The translations under genes and the position numbers were made by a program. A stretch of DNA of 64,000 nucleotides from Sphingobium yanoikuyae (GTDB taxonomy: Bacteria > Pseudomonadota > Alphaproteobacteria > Sphingomonadales > Sphingomonadaceae): contig NZ_CP053021.1 in assembly GCF_013001025.1 (NCBI RefSeq), forward strand, positions 3,686,001-3,750,000, read 5' to 3'. The notes beneath the pieces are model-generated. The model saw only the letters and a list, made by a program, of their open reading frames with translations, was not told the DNA's origin and did no database searches. Below, piece by piece: positions 54,362-63,047 of this stretch. Numbering within the stretch: the stretch's first letter is position 1; every line of letters begins with the position of its first letter.

Positions 54362-54375
54362 TTGCGCCGCATCAA
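54362..54375. promoter_or_regulatory. Fnr/FixK-like box 2 (ompW side)
   Basis: TTGCG-CCGC-ATCAA has the same half-sites as box 1, with its centre 22 bp further on and about 72 bp before the ompW start. Two identical half-site pairs in the divergent hemN/ompW promoter support real Fnr control of both genes. Confidence 0.65.
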
Positions 54376-54440
54376 GGAAGGCCGCTCCGATCGGGAGCAG
54401 AGCGCCATCACTGACCCACGATCAGGGATGGAGAAAAGAC

Positions 54441-55112
54441 ATGCACTTGAAAAAGATGATGATTGTCGCCGCGATGGGCGCCATGGGCACGGCGCTGGTC
54501 GCTGCCCCGGCCCAGGCCAAGCAGGGCGACGTGCTGGTGCGCGTGCGCGGCATCATGGTCGCCCCCACCGAAAAGAGCGGCAGCATCCTGCCCGGCTTCC
54601 CTGGCGAGAAGGTGTCGGTGAACAACGGCATCGCGCCCGAAGTCGACGTCACCTACATGGCGACCGACCATATCGGTTTCGAACTGATCGCCGCGACCAC
54701 CAAGCATAGCGCCAGTGGCCGCAGCGGCACCACCGGCGGGATCGGCAAGCTGGCCTCCACCTGGGTGCTGCCGCCGACGCTGACGATGCAATATCACCCG
54801 ATCGTCGAGGGCCATGTCCGCCCCTATATCGGTGCCGGCGTCAATTATACGCTGTTCTACAACGAGGATGCGTCGAGCGGGCTGGAGGATGCGGTCGGCA
54901 AGACCAAGGTTCATATGTCCGACAGCTTCGGCTGGGCCGGCCAGGTCGGCGTCGACATCGACCTCAACGACAAGATCTTCCTCAACCTCGACGTCAAATA
55001 TATCGACATCGACACCAAGGTGCGGCTGACCACGGCCGCGGCCGGCACCCAGAACGTCAAGGTATCGCTCGATCCCTTCGTGTTCGGCGTGGGCGTCGGC
55101 ATGCGCTTCTGA
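54441..55112 (+). CDS. ompW: OmpW-family outer-membrane protein
   Basis: The start at 54441 (MHLKKMMIVAAMGAMGTALV) has a GGAG site upstream and gives a 223-residue protein with a signal peptide ending AQAK. The eight-stranded OmpW barrel shows DVLVRVRGIMVAP, TYMATDHIGFELIAATTKH, YHPIVEGHVRPYIGAGVNYT, DLNDKIFLNLDVKYID and a terminal GVGVGMRF. OmpW forms a small hydrophobic channel, and its E. coli gene is Fnr-controlled, which fits the Fnr-like box in this promoter. A strong terminator follows. Confidence 0.93.
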   Translation: MHLKKMMIVAAMGAMGTALVAAPAQAKQGDVLVRVRGIMVAPTEKSGSILPGFPGEKVSVNNGIAPEVDVTYMATDHIGFELIAATTKHSASGRSGTTGGIGKLASTWVLPPTLTMQYHPIVEGHVRPYIGAGVNYTLFYNEDASSGLEDAVGKTKVHMSDSFGWAGQVGVDIDLNDKIFLNLDVKYIDIDTKVRLTTAAAGTQNVKVSLDPFVFGVGVGMRF

Positions 55113-55136
55113 TCCTCCGGGGGGTGGACCAGAAGG

Positions 55137-55170
55137 AAGGGGCCGGAGCGGATCGCCGCTCCGGCCCCTT
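55137..55170. terminator. Bidirectional rho-independent terminator
   Basis: A perfect 14-bp stem (AAGGGGCCGGAGCG against CGCTCCGGCCCCTT) with a six-base loop lies between the convergent ompW and GNAT genes. The AA/TT ends give a weak U-tract in both directions. Confidence 0.8.
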
Positions 55171-55192
55171 CATCATTTCACCAGCGATGCGA

Positions 55193-55696
55193 TCAGAAAC
55201 GCTTTTCCAGGATCAGCAGCGACGGCTCGTCATCGACGCTGCGCGCAACAAAGCCCTGTTCGCGCTCCAGTTCGATCGCGGCATGATTGGCGCGGCTCTC
55301 GATCGCCTGGAGCAGACCGACGCCCATTTCCTGCGCGCGGTCGGTGGCGTGGCGCAGCATGCTCCAGCCCACGCCCTTGCCGCGATGGTCGGCGCGCACC
55401 GAAATCGCGACTTCGGCGCGGGTCCGGTCGGGATCGGCGGCCAGGGTCGCGGCGGCCAGTATGGCCCCCTTCTCGTCGGTCGCCAGGAAGGTCTCGCAAT
55501 TGTCGGGGTCGCCATGGATCAGATCATGAATCTGCCCGGCGCTGACGCCCGGCGCGCTGCTGAGGAAGCGGAAGCGGCGATCATCATCGGACACGGCCGA
55601 AAAGAAATGGGCCAGCGCCTTGGCATCGCCATCCTGCGCCGGACGCACCTGGACGCGAATACCGGTGCGGGTTTCCAGAATATCCTTGTCGGTCAT
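55193..55696 (-). CDS. GNAT-family N-acetyltransferase
   Basis: This 167-residue protein has a GNAT fold: RVQVRPAQDGDAKALAHFFS at the start, a beta-strand AEVAISVRADHRGKGVGWSM, with the acetyl-CoA motif RADHRGKGVGWSML (about residues 99-112), and RANHAAIELEREQGFV. Stand-alone GNAT proteins like this often lie near usp genes in low-oxygen regions and may acetylate proteins or small molecules. It is divergent from the universal stress protein gene across 160 bp. Substrate unknown. Confidence 0.88.
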   Translation of the reverse strand: MTDKDILETRTGIRVQVRPAQDGDAKALAHFFSAVSDDDRRFRFLSSAPGVSAGQIHDLIHGDPDNCETFLATDEKGAILAAATLAADPDRTRAEVAISVRADHRGKGVGWSMLRHATDRAQEMGVGLLQAIESRANHAAIELEREQGFVARSVDDEPSLLILEKRF

Positions 55697-55766
55697 GAAG
55701 AAGGCATCCCTTGCTATGATCGTTGCCCCCCGAATGTGCCATCGGATCGGCGATCGAAATAGGGAA

Positions 55767-55780
55767 ATTTGCGGATAGAG
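55767..55780 (+). promoter_or_regulatory. Repeated ATTTRCGGNNAGNG motif, copy 1 (usp promoter)
   Basis: ATTTGCGGATAGAG, with a preceding ATAGGGA, lies 76 bp before the universal stress protein start. Near-identical copies occur before fixL and the fnr gene. A FixJ-type binding site is the simplest reading, but this is inferred. Confidence 0.45.
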
Positions 55781-55856
55781 ACGAGCCGAGCGGGCTACTA
55801 GTCAGGATGACGATCATGCGGCGCTGCATCGGCGCCCTCTTGTCGGGACATGTTCG

Positions 55857-56672
55857 ATGAAGACCATATTGCTGCACATCCGCGCGGACAACGGCATGGA
55901 AAGCCGGCTGCAGGCCGCGTTCGACCTGTCGCGCGCGACCGGCGCCCATATCAGTTGTCTGCAGATCGCGCCGCTGCCCGAACTGGTCGCCGCCGATCTT
56001 TATGGCAGCGGCTATCTGGTGCCCGAGGCGATCGATGCGGTGCGCCGTCAGGACGAGGAAATGCGGCGCGCCCTGGAGGAAAGGCTGCGGCGCGAGGGCA
56101 TGGCGTGGGACTGGCATTATCGCAGCGGCGACCTGGTCCAGGGCCTGCTGGAAACCGGCCGCCTGGCCGACGCGATGCTCGTTTCCCTGCCGCCGCCGGG
56201 CCGCCGGCAGGCCGATGATCCGGCGCCGATCGTCGCCGACCTGGCGGTCAACAGCCGCGCCCCGGTGCTGGCGATCCCGAGCATGGCCAAGGGCTTTCGC
56301 TGCACCGGCCGGGCCATGGTCGCCTGGGACGGATCGCATGAGGCGGCGTCGGCGCTGACCGCGAGCCGCACCCTGTTGCGGGTGGCGAGCGAGGTCCATG
56401 TCGTCACCGTGGACGAGCGGTCGAAGCGCGACTTCCCGCCGACCGACGCGGCCGAATATCTCTCGCGCCACGGCATCGCGGTCGAGATTCACGAATGGCC
56501 GCGCAAGGATCGCAGCGTGGAAGAAGCGCTGTCCCATGCCTGCCAGGAACTGTCGATCGACTGGATGGTGATGGGTGCCTTTGGCCACAGCCGGCTGCGG
56601 GAAACCATTTTTGGCGGCGTAACCCGCTATATTCTGGCCGAAACACGGGTTCCGCTCTTGCTGGCGCACTGA
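55857..56672 (+). CDS. Universal stress protein, tandem UspA domains
   Basis: This 271-residue protein has two UspA-like halves: residues about 1-130 (KTILLHIRADNGMESRLQAA) and about 150-271 (AMVAWDGSHEAASALTASRT). The second half ends with VMGAFGHSRLRETIFGGVTR, the ATP-binding G-x2-G-x9-G(S/T)-like loop. Such tandem proteins are induced under low oxygen, starvation or stress. It is followed by fixL 20 bp later and may be co-transcribed with it. A repeated putative FixJ-type motif precedes the gene. Confidence 0.9.
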   Translation: MKTILLHIRADNGMESRLQAAFDLSRATGAHISCLQIAPLPELVAADLYGSGYLVPEAIDAVRRQDEEMRRALEERLRREGMAWDWHYRSGDLVQGLLETGRLADAMLVSLPPPGRRQADDPAPIVADLAVNSRAPVLAIPSMAKGFRCTGRAMVAWDGSHEAASALTASRTLLRVASEVHVVTVDERSKRDFPPTDAAEYLSRHGIAVEIHEWPRKDRSVEEALSHACQELSIDWMVMGAFGHSRLRETIFGGVTRYILAETRVPLLLAH

Positions 56673-56685
56673 TTTACGGTCAGTG
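56672..56685 (+). promoter_or_regulatory. Repeated ATTTRCGGNNAGNG motif, copy 2 (before fixL)
   Basis: ATTTACGGTCAGTG starts in the usp stop codon and ends seven bases before the fixL ATG. Its position so close to the start is odd for an activator site and would fit autorepression or chance. Confidence 0.3.
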
Positions 56686-56692
56686 ATCGGAC

Positions 56693-57838
56693 ATGGCGTT
56701 CAACGATGGCGATCCGCAGGATAATGCGACCAGCCGGGAACAGGCTCTGCTGGGATCGATCCTGGCAACGGTGCCCGATGCGCTGATCGTGATCGACGCG
56801 ACCGGGCATATCGTCTCGTTCAGCCCGGCCGCCCAGCGCATGTTCCAATATGCCGAGGCCGATGTGCTGGGCCGCAATGTCGCGATGCTGATGCCCTCGC
56901 CCGATCGCGAGCGCCATGATTCCTACCTGCAACATTATCATGACACCGGCGAGAAGCGGATCATCGGCATCGGCCGACTGACCACCGCGCGCCGGCGCGA
57001 TGGTTCCACCTTTCCGATCGAGCTGGCGGTCGGCGAAGTGCAGGACCATGGCGAAAAGCTGTTTACCGGCTTCGTGCGCGACCTGACCGATCGGCAGAAG
57101 GCCGAGCGCCGCCTGCAGGATCTGCAGGCTGAACTGAGCCATGCCGCCCGCGTCACGGCGATGGGCACGCTGGCTGCGGCGCTGGCGCATGAACTGAACC
57201 AGCCGCTGACCGCGATCGCCAATTATATGGAGGCAGGCCGCGACCTGCTGCGCACCGATGCGCCGGTCGACCGCGACTTGCTGGGAGAGGCGATGGACGA
57301 AGCCGCGCGCCAGGCGATGCGCGCGGGCCAGATCATCCGGTCGCTGCGGGAGTTCATCCGTCGCGGCGAAGCCGATCGCCAGGCCGAACCGGCGGCCACG
57401 CTGCTGGCCGAGGGGGTCGCGCTGGCCTTCATCGGCATCGACAGCCGGGGCATCGACATGGACATCGTCGTCGACCCGCGCGTCGGCCGGGTGATCGCCA
57501 ATCGCGTGCAGGTGCAGCAGGTCATCATCAACCTGGTGCGCAACGCGGTCGAGGCGATGGACGGCCGCAACCGCCGCATCCTGCGCCTGTCGGCGGTGCC
57601 GGCCGAGGACGGACAGGTCGAGCTCATCATCGCCGATAGTGGCCCCGGCCTCGATCCGGCGGTCGCGCGATCGCTCTTCACCCCGTTCAGCACGACCAAA
57701 CCCGCCGGCATGGGCGTGGGCCTGTCGATCAGCCGCACCATCGTCGAGGGGCATGGCGGACGGATCTGGGCCGATACCTCGCACTGGGGCGGCGTCGCCT
57801 TCCACTTCACTCTCGATTCTGCGGACCGCCTGCCATGA
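56693..57838 (+). CDS. fixL: FixL-type heme-PAS oxygen-sensor histidine kinase
   Basis: This 381-residue soluble kinase has a PAS domain (about residues 20-138) very close to rhizobial FixL. The heme-binding His is His75 in RHDSY, and exactly 20 residues later Arg95 in IIGIGR matches the oxygen-contacting Arg220 of Bradyrhizobium FixL, preceding [16 protein letters not shown]. The kinase core has the H-box His166 in [11 protein letters not shown], an N-box ([13 protein letters not shown]) and G-boxes ([16 protein letters not shown]). Oxygen binding to heme would switch off kinase activity. The stop overlaps the fixJ start by ATGA. Confidence 0.95.
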   Translation: MAFNDGDPQDNATSREQALLGSILATVPDALIVIDATGHIVSFSPAAQRMFQYAEADVLGRNVAMLMPSPDRERHDSYLQHYHDTGEKRIIGIGRLTTARRRDGSTFPIELAVGEVQDHGEKLFTGFVRDLTDRQKAERRLQDLQAELSHAARVTAMGTLAAALAHELNQPLTAIANYMEAGRDLLRTDAPVDRDLLGEAMDEAARQAMRAGQIIRSLREFIRRGEADRQAEPAATLLAEGVALAFIGIDSRGIDMDIVVDPRVGRVIANRVQVQQVIINLVRNAVEAMDGRNRRILRLSAVPAEDGQVELIIADSGPGLDPAVARSLFTPFSTTKPAGMGVGLSISRTIVEGHGGRIWADTSHWGGVAFHFTLDSADRLP

Positions 57839-58452
57839 GCCTGCCCACCGACCAGCCCATCCATGTCGTCGATGATGACGAGGCGATCCGCCGGTCGCTC
57901 TCCTTCATGCTCAAGACCAGCGGCTTTTCAGTGCGGCTCTTCTCGGGCGGCACCGAATTCCTGAAGGAAGTCGGGACGCTGGAGGGCGGCTGCGTGCTGC
58001 TGGACGTGCGCATGCCCGACATTGATGGACTGGAAGTGCAGCGCGAACTGCGCGCGCGCGGCATGATGCTGCCGGTCATCATCATGACCGGCCATGGCGA
58101 TGTCGGCATGGCGGTCGCCGCGATGAAGGCCGGCGCCACCGATTTCATCGAAAAGCCGTTCGAGAAGGCGGCATTGCTCGCCGCGATCGAAGCCGCCTGC
58201 GCGCAGGCAAGCGCCGACCAGGGCCGCAACAGCCAGCGCGAGACTGCCCGCGCCCGGCTCAACATCCTGACCGATCGGGAACGCGAAGTGCTCAAGGGCC
58301 TGGTCGACGGCCTGCCCAACAAGACGATCGCCTATGACCTGGGCATCAGCCCGCGCACGGTGGAGATTCATCGCGCCAATCTGATGCAGAAGCTGCAGGT
58401 CCACAGCCTGTCGGAAACGCTGCGCATCGCCTTCCAGGCGGGGCTCGAATAG
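57835..58452 (+). CDS. fixJ: FixJ-type response regulator
   Basis: This 205-residue protein has a receiver domain (about residues 8-122; [20 protein letters not shown], phospho-acceptor Asp57 in [17 protein letters not shown]-like [24 protein letters not shown] Lys) and a LuxR/FixJ helix-turn-helix (about 140-200; [37 protein letters not shown]). It should be phosphorylated by FixL and activate low-oxygen genes, probably including the Fnr-type gene that follows. Coupled to fixL by a four-base overlap. Confidence 0.95.
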   Translation: MSLPTDQPIHVVDDDEAIRRSLSFMLKTSGFSVRLFSGGTEFLKEVGTLEGGCVLLDVRMPDIDGLEVQRELRARGMMLPVIIMTGHGDVGMAVAAMKAGATDFIEKPFEKAALLAAIEAACAQASADQGRNSQRETARARLNILTDREREVLKGLVDGLPNKTIAYDLGISPRTVEIHRANLMQKLQVHSLSETLRIAFQAGLE

Positions 58453-58472
58453 GACAGAAAGTCCTATAGGGG

Positions 58473-58486
58473 ATTTACGGATAGTG
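58473..58486 (+). promoter_or_regulatory. Repeated ATTTRCGGNNAGNG motif, copy 3 (fnr promoter)
   Basis: ATTTACGGATAGTG, preceded by ATAGGGG, lies 30 bp before the fnr start and 20 bp after the fixJ stop. It matches copy 1 over about 20 bases, including the ATAGGG flank. A small AGGAC/GTCCT hairpin (58451-58465) lies just upstream. Confidence 0.45.
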
Positions 58487-58516
58487 CCCGCCCCGCCGCC
58501 GCGCCAAGCAGCGGTC

Positions 58517-59275
58517 ATGAACATGCATTTTGATCTCGCGCAAACCCTGCCCGGCGGCATGCCCGTTCCTGCCCCCTGCTCCGACGCCAGCTTCTGCCAG
58601 CGCTGCGAGGTGCGCGACCGCGCCATCTGCGCCACGCTGGAAGAGGATGAGCGCGGCGCGCTCAATCGCCTGGGCCGGCGCGTCACGATCGCGGCGGGGC
58701 AGACGGTGATGTGGGAAGGCGACGACGCCACCATCGTCGCCAATGTGATCGACGGCACGCTCAAATTGTCGGCCTCGACCGGCGACGGGCGCGAGCAGAT
58801 TGTCGGCGTGGTCTATCCGTCCGACTTCATCGGCCGCCCCTTCGGCCGCAGCACGCCGCACAGCGTCACGGCGCTCACCGACGCCCGCCTGTGCCTCTTC
58901 ACCCGCGGCGCCTTTGACGGCTTTGCCCGCGAGCATCCCGAGCTGGAGCATCGGCTGCTGCAACGCACGCTCGACGATCTCGACCGGGCGCGCAGCTGGA
59001 TGCTGCTGCTCGGCCGCAAGAATGCGCGCGAGAAGATCGCGACCTTCCTGCTCGACATGTCGCGCCGGCTGGCCCGCGAAGGCCAGCCCCCGCTCGACCG
59101 GTTCGACCTGCCGCTGTCGCGCCAGCAGATCGCCGACGTGCTGGGCCTGACGATCGAGACGGTGAGCCGGCAACTGACCGACCTCAAGCGCATCGGCATC
59201 ATCGCCCTGCCCGGCCGCCGCATGGTGGAAATCCGGGATCGCGCGGCGCTGCTGGACTGTAGCGAAGCGGCCTGA
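58517..59275 (+). CDS. Crp/Fnr-family oxygen-sensing regulator with Fe-S cysteines
   Basis: The start at 58517 gives a 252-residue protein. Cysteines 21, 27, 30 and 38 cluster at the N terminus (CSDASFCQRC, then AIC), and Cys126 (ARLCLF) lies in the sensor domain, so a [4Fe-4S] cluster as in Fnr/FnrL is plausible (C-x2-C-x7-C plus the distant Cys). The C-terminal winged helix has LPLSRQQIADVLGLTIETVS, then RQLTDLKRIG, with the Fnr-type E-x2-SR recognition helix. It likely activates hemN and ompW through their Fnr-like boxes and is itself probably under FixJ. Confidence 0.93.
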   Translation: MNMHFDLAQTLPGGMPVPAPCSDASFCQRCEVRDRAICATLEEDERGALNRLGRRVTIAAGQTVMWEGDDATIVANVIDGTLKLSASTGDGREQIVGVVYPSDFIGRPFGRSTPHSVTALTDARLCLFTRGAFDGFAREHPELEHRLLQRTLDDLDRARSWMLLLGRKNAREKIATFLLDMSRRLAREGQPPLDRFDLPLSRQQIADVLGLTIETVSRQLTDLKRIGIIALPGRRMVEIRDRAALLDCSEAA

Positions 59276-59398
59276 GCCCGCCGCTCCGGGCATGCCCGGC
59301 CTATTTGCCCCGATCATCCTGCAATCGGGATCGCCCCTCTTCATCTTGCCGGCCGCTTGTTCTATGGCCGCAGGCCTGATTGCCGAGGGAATGCCATT

Positions 59399-60265
59399 TT
59401 GATCCTGGACCTTGTCGCCGCCGCTTCGAGCGCCATCCGCTTCGACCAGCTGGGGCTCAGCCCCGTCGCCCTGGACCTGGGCTTCTTCACGCTCAAATGG
59501 TATAGCCTGGCCTATCTGGCCGGCATCCTGATCGGCTACTGGTATCTGTTGAAGCTCATTGCCCAGCCCGGTTCGCCGATGGCGCGGCGCCATGCCGACG
59601 ACATGATCTTCTATGCGACGCTGGGCATCATCATCGGCGGCCGGCTCGCCTATGTCTTCTTCTACCAGCCCGAAATCCTCCAGCATCCGCTGGACATCTT
59701 CAAGCTGTGGAATGGCGGCATGTCCTTCCATGGCGGCGCGGCGGGCGTATCGCTCGGTATCCTCTACATGGCGCGCAAGGAGAAGCTGAGCTGGCTGCGC
59801 ATCCATGACTATGTCGCCTGCGTGGTGCCCTTCGGCCTGTTCTTCGGCCGCCTCGCCAATTTCGTGAATGGCGAACTGTGGGGCAAGGAAACCGACGTGC
59901 CCTGGGCGATGATCTTCCCGACCGGCGGCCCCTTCGCCCGTCATCCGAGCCAGCTTTACGAAGCCTTTTTCGAAGGCATCATCCTGTTCTGCATCCTTGC
60001 CTTCGCCTTCTGGAAGACCAAGGCACGCTACAAGCCGGGCATGCTGGTCGGCCTGTTCGTCTTCTTCTATGGCGTGTTCCGCTTCGGCGTCGAATATTTC
60101 CGCGAGGCCGATGCCCAGCTGATGGAATTCGCCGCCCGCACCGGCCTGCACATGGGCCAGTGGCTGTGCGTGCCGATGATCCTGGGCGGCCTCTACCTGA
60201 TCGTCACCGCCAAGGGCCGGCGCGTGCGCGTGGAACCGATCGCGGGCAGCGCCAGTGTCAGCTGA
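59399..60265 (+). CDS. lgt: Prolipoprotein diacylglyceryl transferase
   Basis: This integral membrane enzyme adds diacylglycerol to the Cys of prolipoproteins. The frame has no in-frame ATG near its start; a TTG at 59399 (read as Met, then [14 protein letters not shown]) has a GAGGGA site eight bases upstream and is preferred. The 288-residue protein has seven membrane segments, the Lgt signature [13 protein letters not shown] (about residues 150-162), [16 protein letters not shown] just before it, and [13 protein letters not shown]. Its end overlaps the next gene by 11 bp. Confidence 0.94.
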   Translation: MILDLVAAASSAIRFDQLGLSPVALDLGFFTLKWYSLAYLAGILIGYWYLLKLIAQPGSPMARRHADDMIFYATLGIIIGGRLAYVFFYQPEILQHPLDIFKLWNGGMSFHGGAAGVSLGILYMARKEKLSWLRIHDYVACVVPFGLFFGRLANFVNGELWGKETDVPWAMIFPTGGPFARHPSQLYEAFFEGIILFCILAFAFWKTKARYKPGMLVGLFVFFYGVFRFGVEYFREADAQLMEFAARTGLHMGQWLCVPMILGGLYLIVTAKGRRVRVEPIAGSASVS

Positions 60266-61331
60266 CGCCCTGCCCGGCGCGATGGGCCTGCCCGAGCGCC
60301 TGGCCCGCCAGATCGATGCCGGCGGGCCGATCTCCGTCGCTCATTATATGGGCGAGGCGAACCAGCATTATTATGGCACGCGCGATCCGCTGGGGCTGGA
60401 GGGGGACTTCACCACCGCCCCGGAAATCAGCCAGATGTTCGGCGAACTGATCGGCCTGTGCCTGGCCGATGTCTGGCTGCGATCGGGCCGGCGCGCCGAT
60501 CCGCTCTATGTCGAGCTGGGGCCGGGTCGCGGCACGCTGGCGGGCGATGCGCTGCGCGCGATGGAGGGGGCCGACGTCACCTCGCGCATCCATTTCGTCG
60601 AGACCAGCCCGACCCTGCGCGAGCGGCAGCGCGCCCAGATTCCCCATGTTATCCATCATGACAGCGTGGAAAGCCTGCCCGACCAGTCGCCGCTGCTGGT
60701 GGTCGCCAATGAATTTTTCGACGCCCTACCCGTGCGGCAGATGATCCGCGTTGGCGACGAATGGCGCGAGCGGGTGGTGATCCGGCGCGAGGAAGAGGGC
60801 CGTTTCATGGCGGTGCCGGGCTATCGCCGGATCGAATCGGGCCTGCCGCCGATCGCCGCGCAGGCGCCCGAAGGCGCGATCATCGAAGTGGCGCAGGCCG
60901 GCGCCACCGCGGGCTATGCTCTTGCCAGCCGGATCGCGCGCCAGGGCGGCGTCGCGATCATCATCGACTATGGCTATGAAGGCCCGGCCCTGGGCGACAC
61001 GCTGCAGGCGGTGAAGAACCACCAGTTCACCGATCCCTTCACCGATCCGGGCGAGAGCGACCTCACCACCCATGTCGATTTCACGATGCTGGCCAATGTC
61101 GCGCGCCAGGCCGGGCTGCGCGTCCATGGCGCGGTGACGCAGGGTCATTTCCTCCAGCATCTGGGCATCGACGTGCGCGCGTCCGTGCTGGCCAAGGGCA
61201 GCCCGCAGCGCGCCGCCGAACTGGAGGCGCAGCGCCACCGCCTCACTGACGAGGCAGAGATGGGGACATTGTTCAAGGTGATGGCCTGGGTCCACCCCGA
61301 TTGGGCCGACCCGGCAGGATTCGAGAAATAG
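60255..61331 (+). CDS. MidA/NDUFAF7-family SAM-dependent methyltransferase
   Basis: This 358-residue protein starts with a GTG inside the end of lgt. The SAM-binding motif [16 protein letters not shown] (about residues 84-99), [13 protein letters not shown] (about 150-162) and IIIDYGYEG (about 235) identify the MidA/NDUFAF7 family. The mitochondrial relative dimethylates an arginine of the NDUFS2 subunit during complex I assembly; the bacterial role is probably similar but is not shown. The coupling to lgt is common in alphaproteobacteria. It is convergent with gmk across 22 bp, where a TAGCGG/CCGCTA hairpin lies. Confidence 0.9.
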   Translation: MSADALPGAMGLPERLARQIDAGGPISVAHYMGEANQHYYGTRDPLGLEGDFTTAPEISQMFGELIGLCLADVWLRSGRRADPLYVELGPGRGTLAGDALRAMEGADVTSRIHFVETSPTLRERQRAQIPHVIHHDSVESLPDQSPLLVVANEFFDALPVRQMIRVGDEWRERVVIRREEEGRFMAVPGYRRIESGLPPIAAQAPEGAIIEVAQAGATAGYALASRIARQGGVAIIIDYGYEGPALGDTLQAVKNHQFTDPFTDPGESDLTTHVDFTMLANVARQAGLRVHGAVTQGHFLQHLGIDVRASVLAKGSPQRAAELEAQRHRLTDEAEMGTLFKVMAWVHPDWADPAGFEK

Positions 61332-61353
61332 CGGCCCAGTTGACCGCTAGATC

Positions 61354-62019
61354 TCAATCTTCCTGATGATAGCGGCTGAGGCGGCGGATGAAGCCAATGA
61401 GGCCGGTCTGGCGGCTGCGCTTCATCCGTTCGGCATGCAGGATGGTGCGCACGCGCTCGAAACATTCCTCGACGTCGACATTGCACAGCACATAGTCATA
61501 GCCGTCCCAGTGGGCGATCTCGCCCGCGGCACGCGCCATGCGGCCCTCGATCACTTCATTGCTGTCGGTCGCGCGGCCACGCAGACGCTTTTCCAGTTCC
61601 TCCATCGAGGGCGGCAGGATGAAGATGCGGACCACGTCGCCACCGGCAATCTGGTGCAGCTGCTGCGCGCCCTGCCAGTCGATGTCGAACAGCACATCCT
61701 TGCCGCTCTTGAGCATCGCCTCGACCGGCGCGCGCGGCGTGCCATAGCGCTGGCCGAAGACATGCGCCCATTCCAGGAATTCATGGTCGTTCGCCATGCG
61801 GCGAAACTCTTCCAGGTCGACGAAATGATAATCCTTGCCATCGACTTCGCCCGGTCGGATCGTCCGCGTCGTCGCCGACACCGACATCGACAGATCCGGT
61901 TCGCAGGCCAGCAATTTGCGTGCAATCGTCGACTTGCCGGCGCCCGAGGGCGAGGACAGGACAAAGAGAACGCCGCGGCGCTTGAAATCGGGGGTGTCGG
62001 TGGGAATGTTGTCGGCCAT
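61354..62019 (-). CDS. gmk: Guanylate kinase
   Basis: This 221-residue cytoplasmic enzyme phosphorylates GMP to GDP with ATP. It has the P-loop SSPSGAGKSTIAR (about residues 21-33), the GMP-binding SVSATTRTIRPGEVDGKDYH (about 47-66), VLFDIDWQGAQQL (about 112-124) and a normal length for the family. The start at 62019 (MADNIPTDTPDF) is preferred; a longer frame to 62046 is not typical. The gene is divergent from the DUF2585 gene. Confidence 0.95.
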   Translation of the reverse strand: MADNIPTDTPDFKRRGVLFVLSSPSGAGKSTIARKLLACEPDLSMSVSATTRTIRPGEVDGKDYHFVDLEEFRRMANDHEFLEWAHVFGQRYGTPRAPVEAMLKSGKDVLFDIDWQGAQQLHQIAGGDVVRIFILPPSMEELEKRLRGRATDSNEVIEGRMARAAGEIAHWDGYDYVLCNVDVEECFERVRTILHAERMKRSRQTGLIGFIRRLSRYHQED

Positions 62020-62094
62020 GGCCGCTAGTGGCGTCGTGGACGGCATTTTGCAAGAGGTTGGGGGAGAAGAGGCTTGGCGCGATCGCGTGAAGGT

Positions 62095-62646
62095 ATGAAA
62101 CAGCAGGGCTTTATCCTCGCCCTGCTGATCGCGCTGGGGGCAGCGGCGATCCTCTATCTGATGGGGCGTCCACCGATCTGCACCTGCGGCACGATCGCGC
62201 TATGGCATGGGCCGATCGACAGCGGCAACAGCCAGCATCTGTCCGACTGGTACAGTCTCAGCCACATCATCCACGGCTTCCTCTTCTATGGCGCGACCCA
62301 TTTGCTGATGCGCCGCAGGCCGCTCGGCATCCGCCTTTCGGTGGCGGTGGCGATCGAGGCGGCGTGGGAGATCCTTGAAAATTCGCCGATCATCATCGAC
62401 CGTTACCGCACGGCGACGATCGCGCTCGGCTATTCGGGCGATTCCATCCTCAATTCGATGAGCGACATCGGCATGATGGCCTTGGGATTCCTGTTCGCGT
62501 CGCGCGCGCCCGTCTGGCTGACAATTATCGTCGCGATCGGTTTCGAATTGCTCGCACTGGCGGTGATCCGCGACAATCTGATACTCAATGTCCTGATGCT
62601 CGCCTGGCCGATCGACGCGATCAAGGCCTGGCAGGCTGCGCTCTAG
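62095..62646 (+). CDS. DUF2585 (UPF0314) membrane protein
   Basis: This protein of about 183 residues has an N-terminal membrane helix ([19 protein letters not shown]), then the family block [19 protein letters not shown] (about residues 25-43), [20 protein letters not shown] and [15 protein letters not shown] (about 100-115), with three or four more membrane helices. UPF0314 is conserved in alphaproteobacteria with no established function. The ATG at 62095 has a close ribosome site; a TTG at 62074, behind GGGGAG, would add seven residues and is possible. Its stop overlaps the next convergent gene by four bases. Confidence 0.88.
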   Translation: MKQQGFILALLIALGAAAILYLMGRPPICTCGTIALWHGPIDSGNSQHLSDWYSLSHIIHGFLFYGATHLLMRRRPLGIRLSVAVAIEAAWEILENSPIIIDRYRTATIALGYSGDSILNSMSDIGMMALGFLFASRAPVWLTIIVAIGFELLALAVIRDNLILNVLMLAWPIDAIKAWQAAL

Positions 62647-62999
62647 CCCGCCTTCTTGCGGGCGGCCCGTGCCTCGTCGATCAGGATCGGCTTGGCGCTG
62701 GCATCGGTCAGCAGCTTGGTCGCCATCTTGCGGTCCGCCTCGCGCTTGGCCTCATAGAGCTTGCCCGCTAGATAGGCGCCGGTGAGGACCATGGCGCCGA
62801 CCGGATAGCGCATGATGAGGCGCTTGGCCCCGGCTCCGGCGATCAGGCCGATCACGCCCTTCTTGCCCGTGTCGGCGGCGACCCGTGCGGCCACCACCGT
62901 CGCGCCGAGCCGTGCCGCCTTGCGAAACAGGCTCGACTTGCGAACGCGCGTCGCGGTGGACGGAAGCTTTGCGGCGGTCGGGGCGGGCGTTTTCTTCAT
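62643..62999 (-). CDS. Small basic hypothetical membrane-associated protein
   Basis: This 118-residue protein is Lys/Arg/Ala-rich at both ends ([35 protein letters not shown]). A central glycine-containing hydrophobic region (about residues 50-80: [34 protein letters not shown]) could be one or two membrane-associated helices. I do not recognise a named family. It lies 48 bp after fumC on the same strand and overlaps the DUF2585 stop on the other strand. Composition and codon pattern support a real gene. Confidence 0.7.
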   Translation of the reverse strand: MKKTPAPTAAKLPSTATRVRKSSLFRKAARLGATVVAARVAADTGKKGVIGLIAGAGAKRLIMRYPVGAMVLTGAYLAGKLYEAKREADRKMATKLLTDASAKPILIDEARAARKKAG

Positions 63000-63047
63000 A
63001 GGGGATTAATGTATCGCACCCGCCCCGGTTCCGCCAGTTGATCTGGA

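Noticed and set aside
59286..59299. CCGGGCATGCCCGG palindrome after fnr as a terminator
   Set aside because: A perfect 14-bp palindrome with no loop and no T-tract; it cannot be supported as a terminator.
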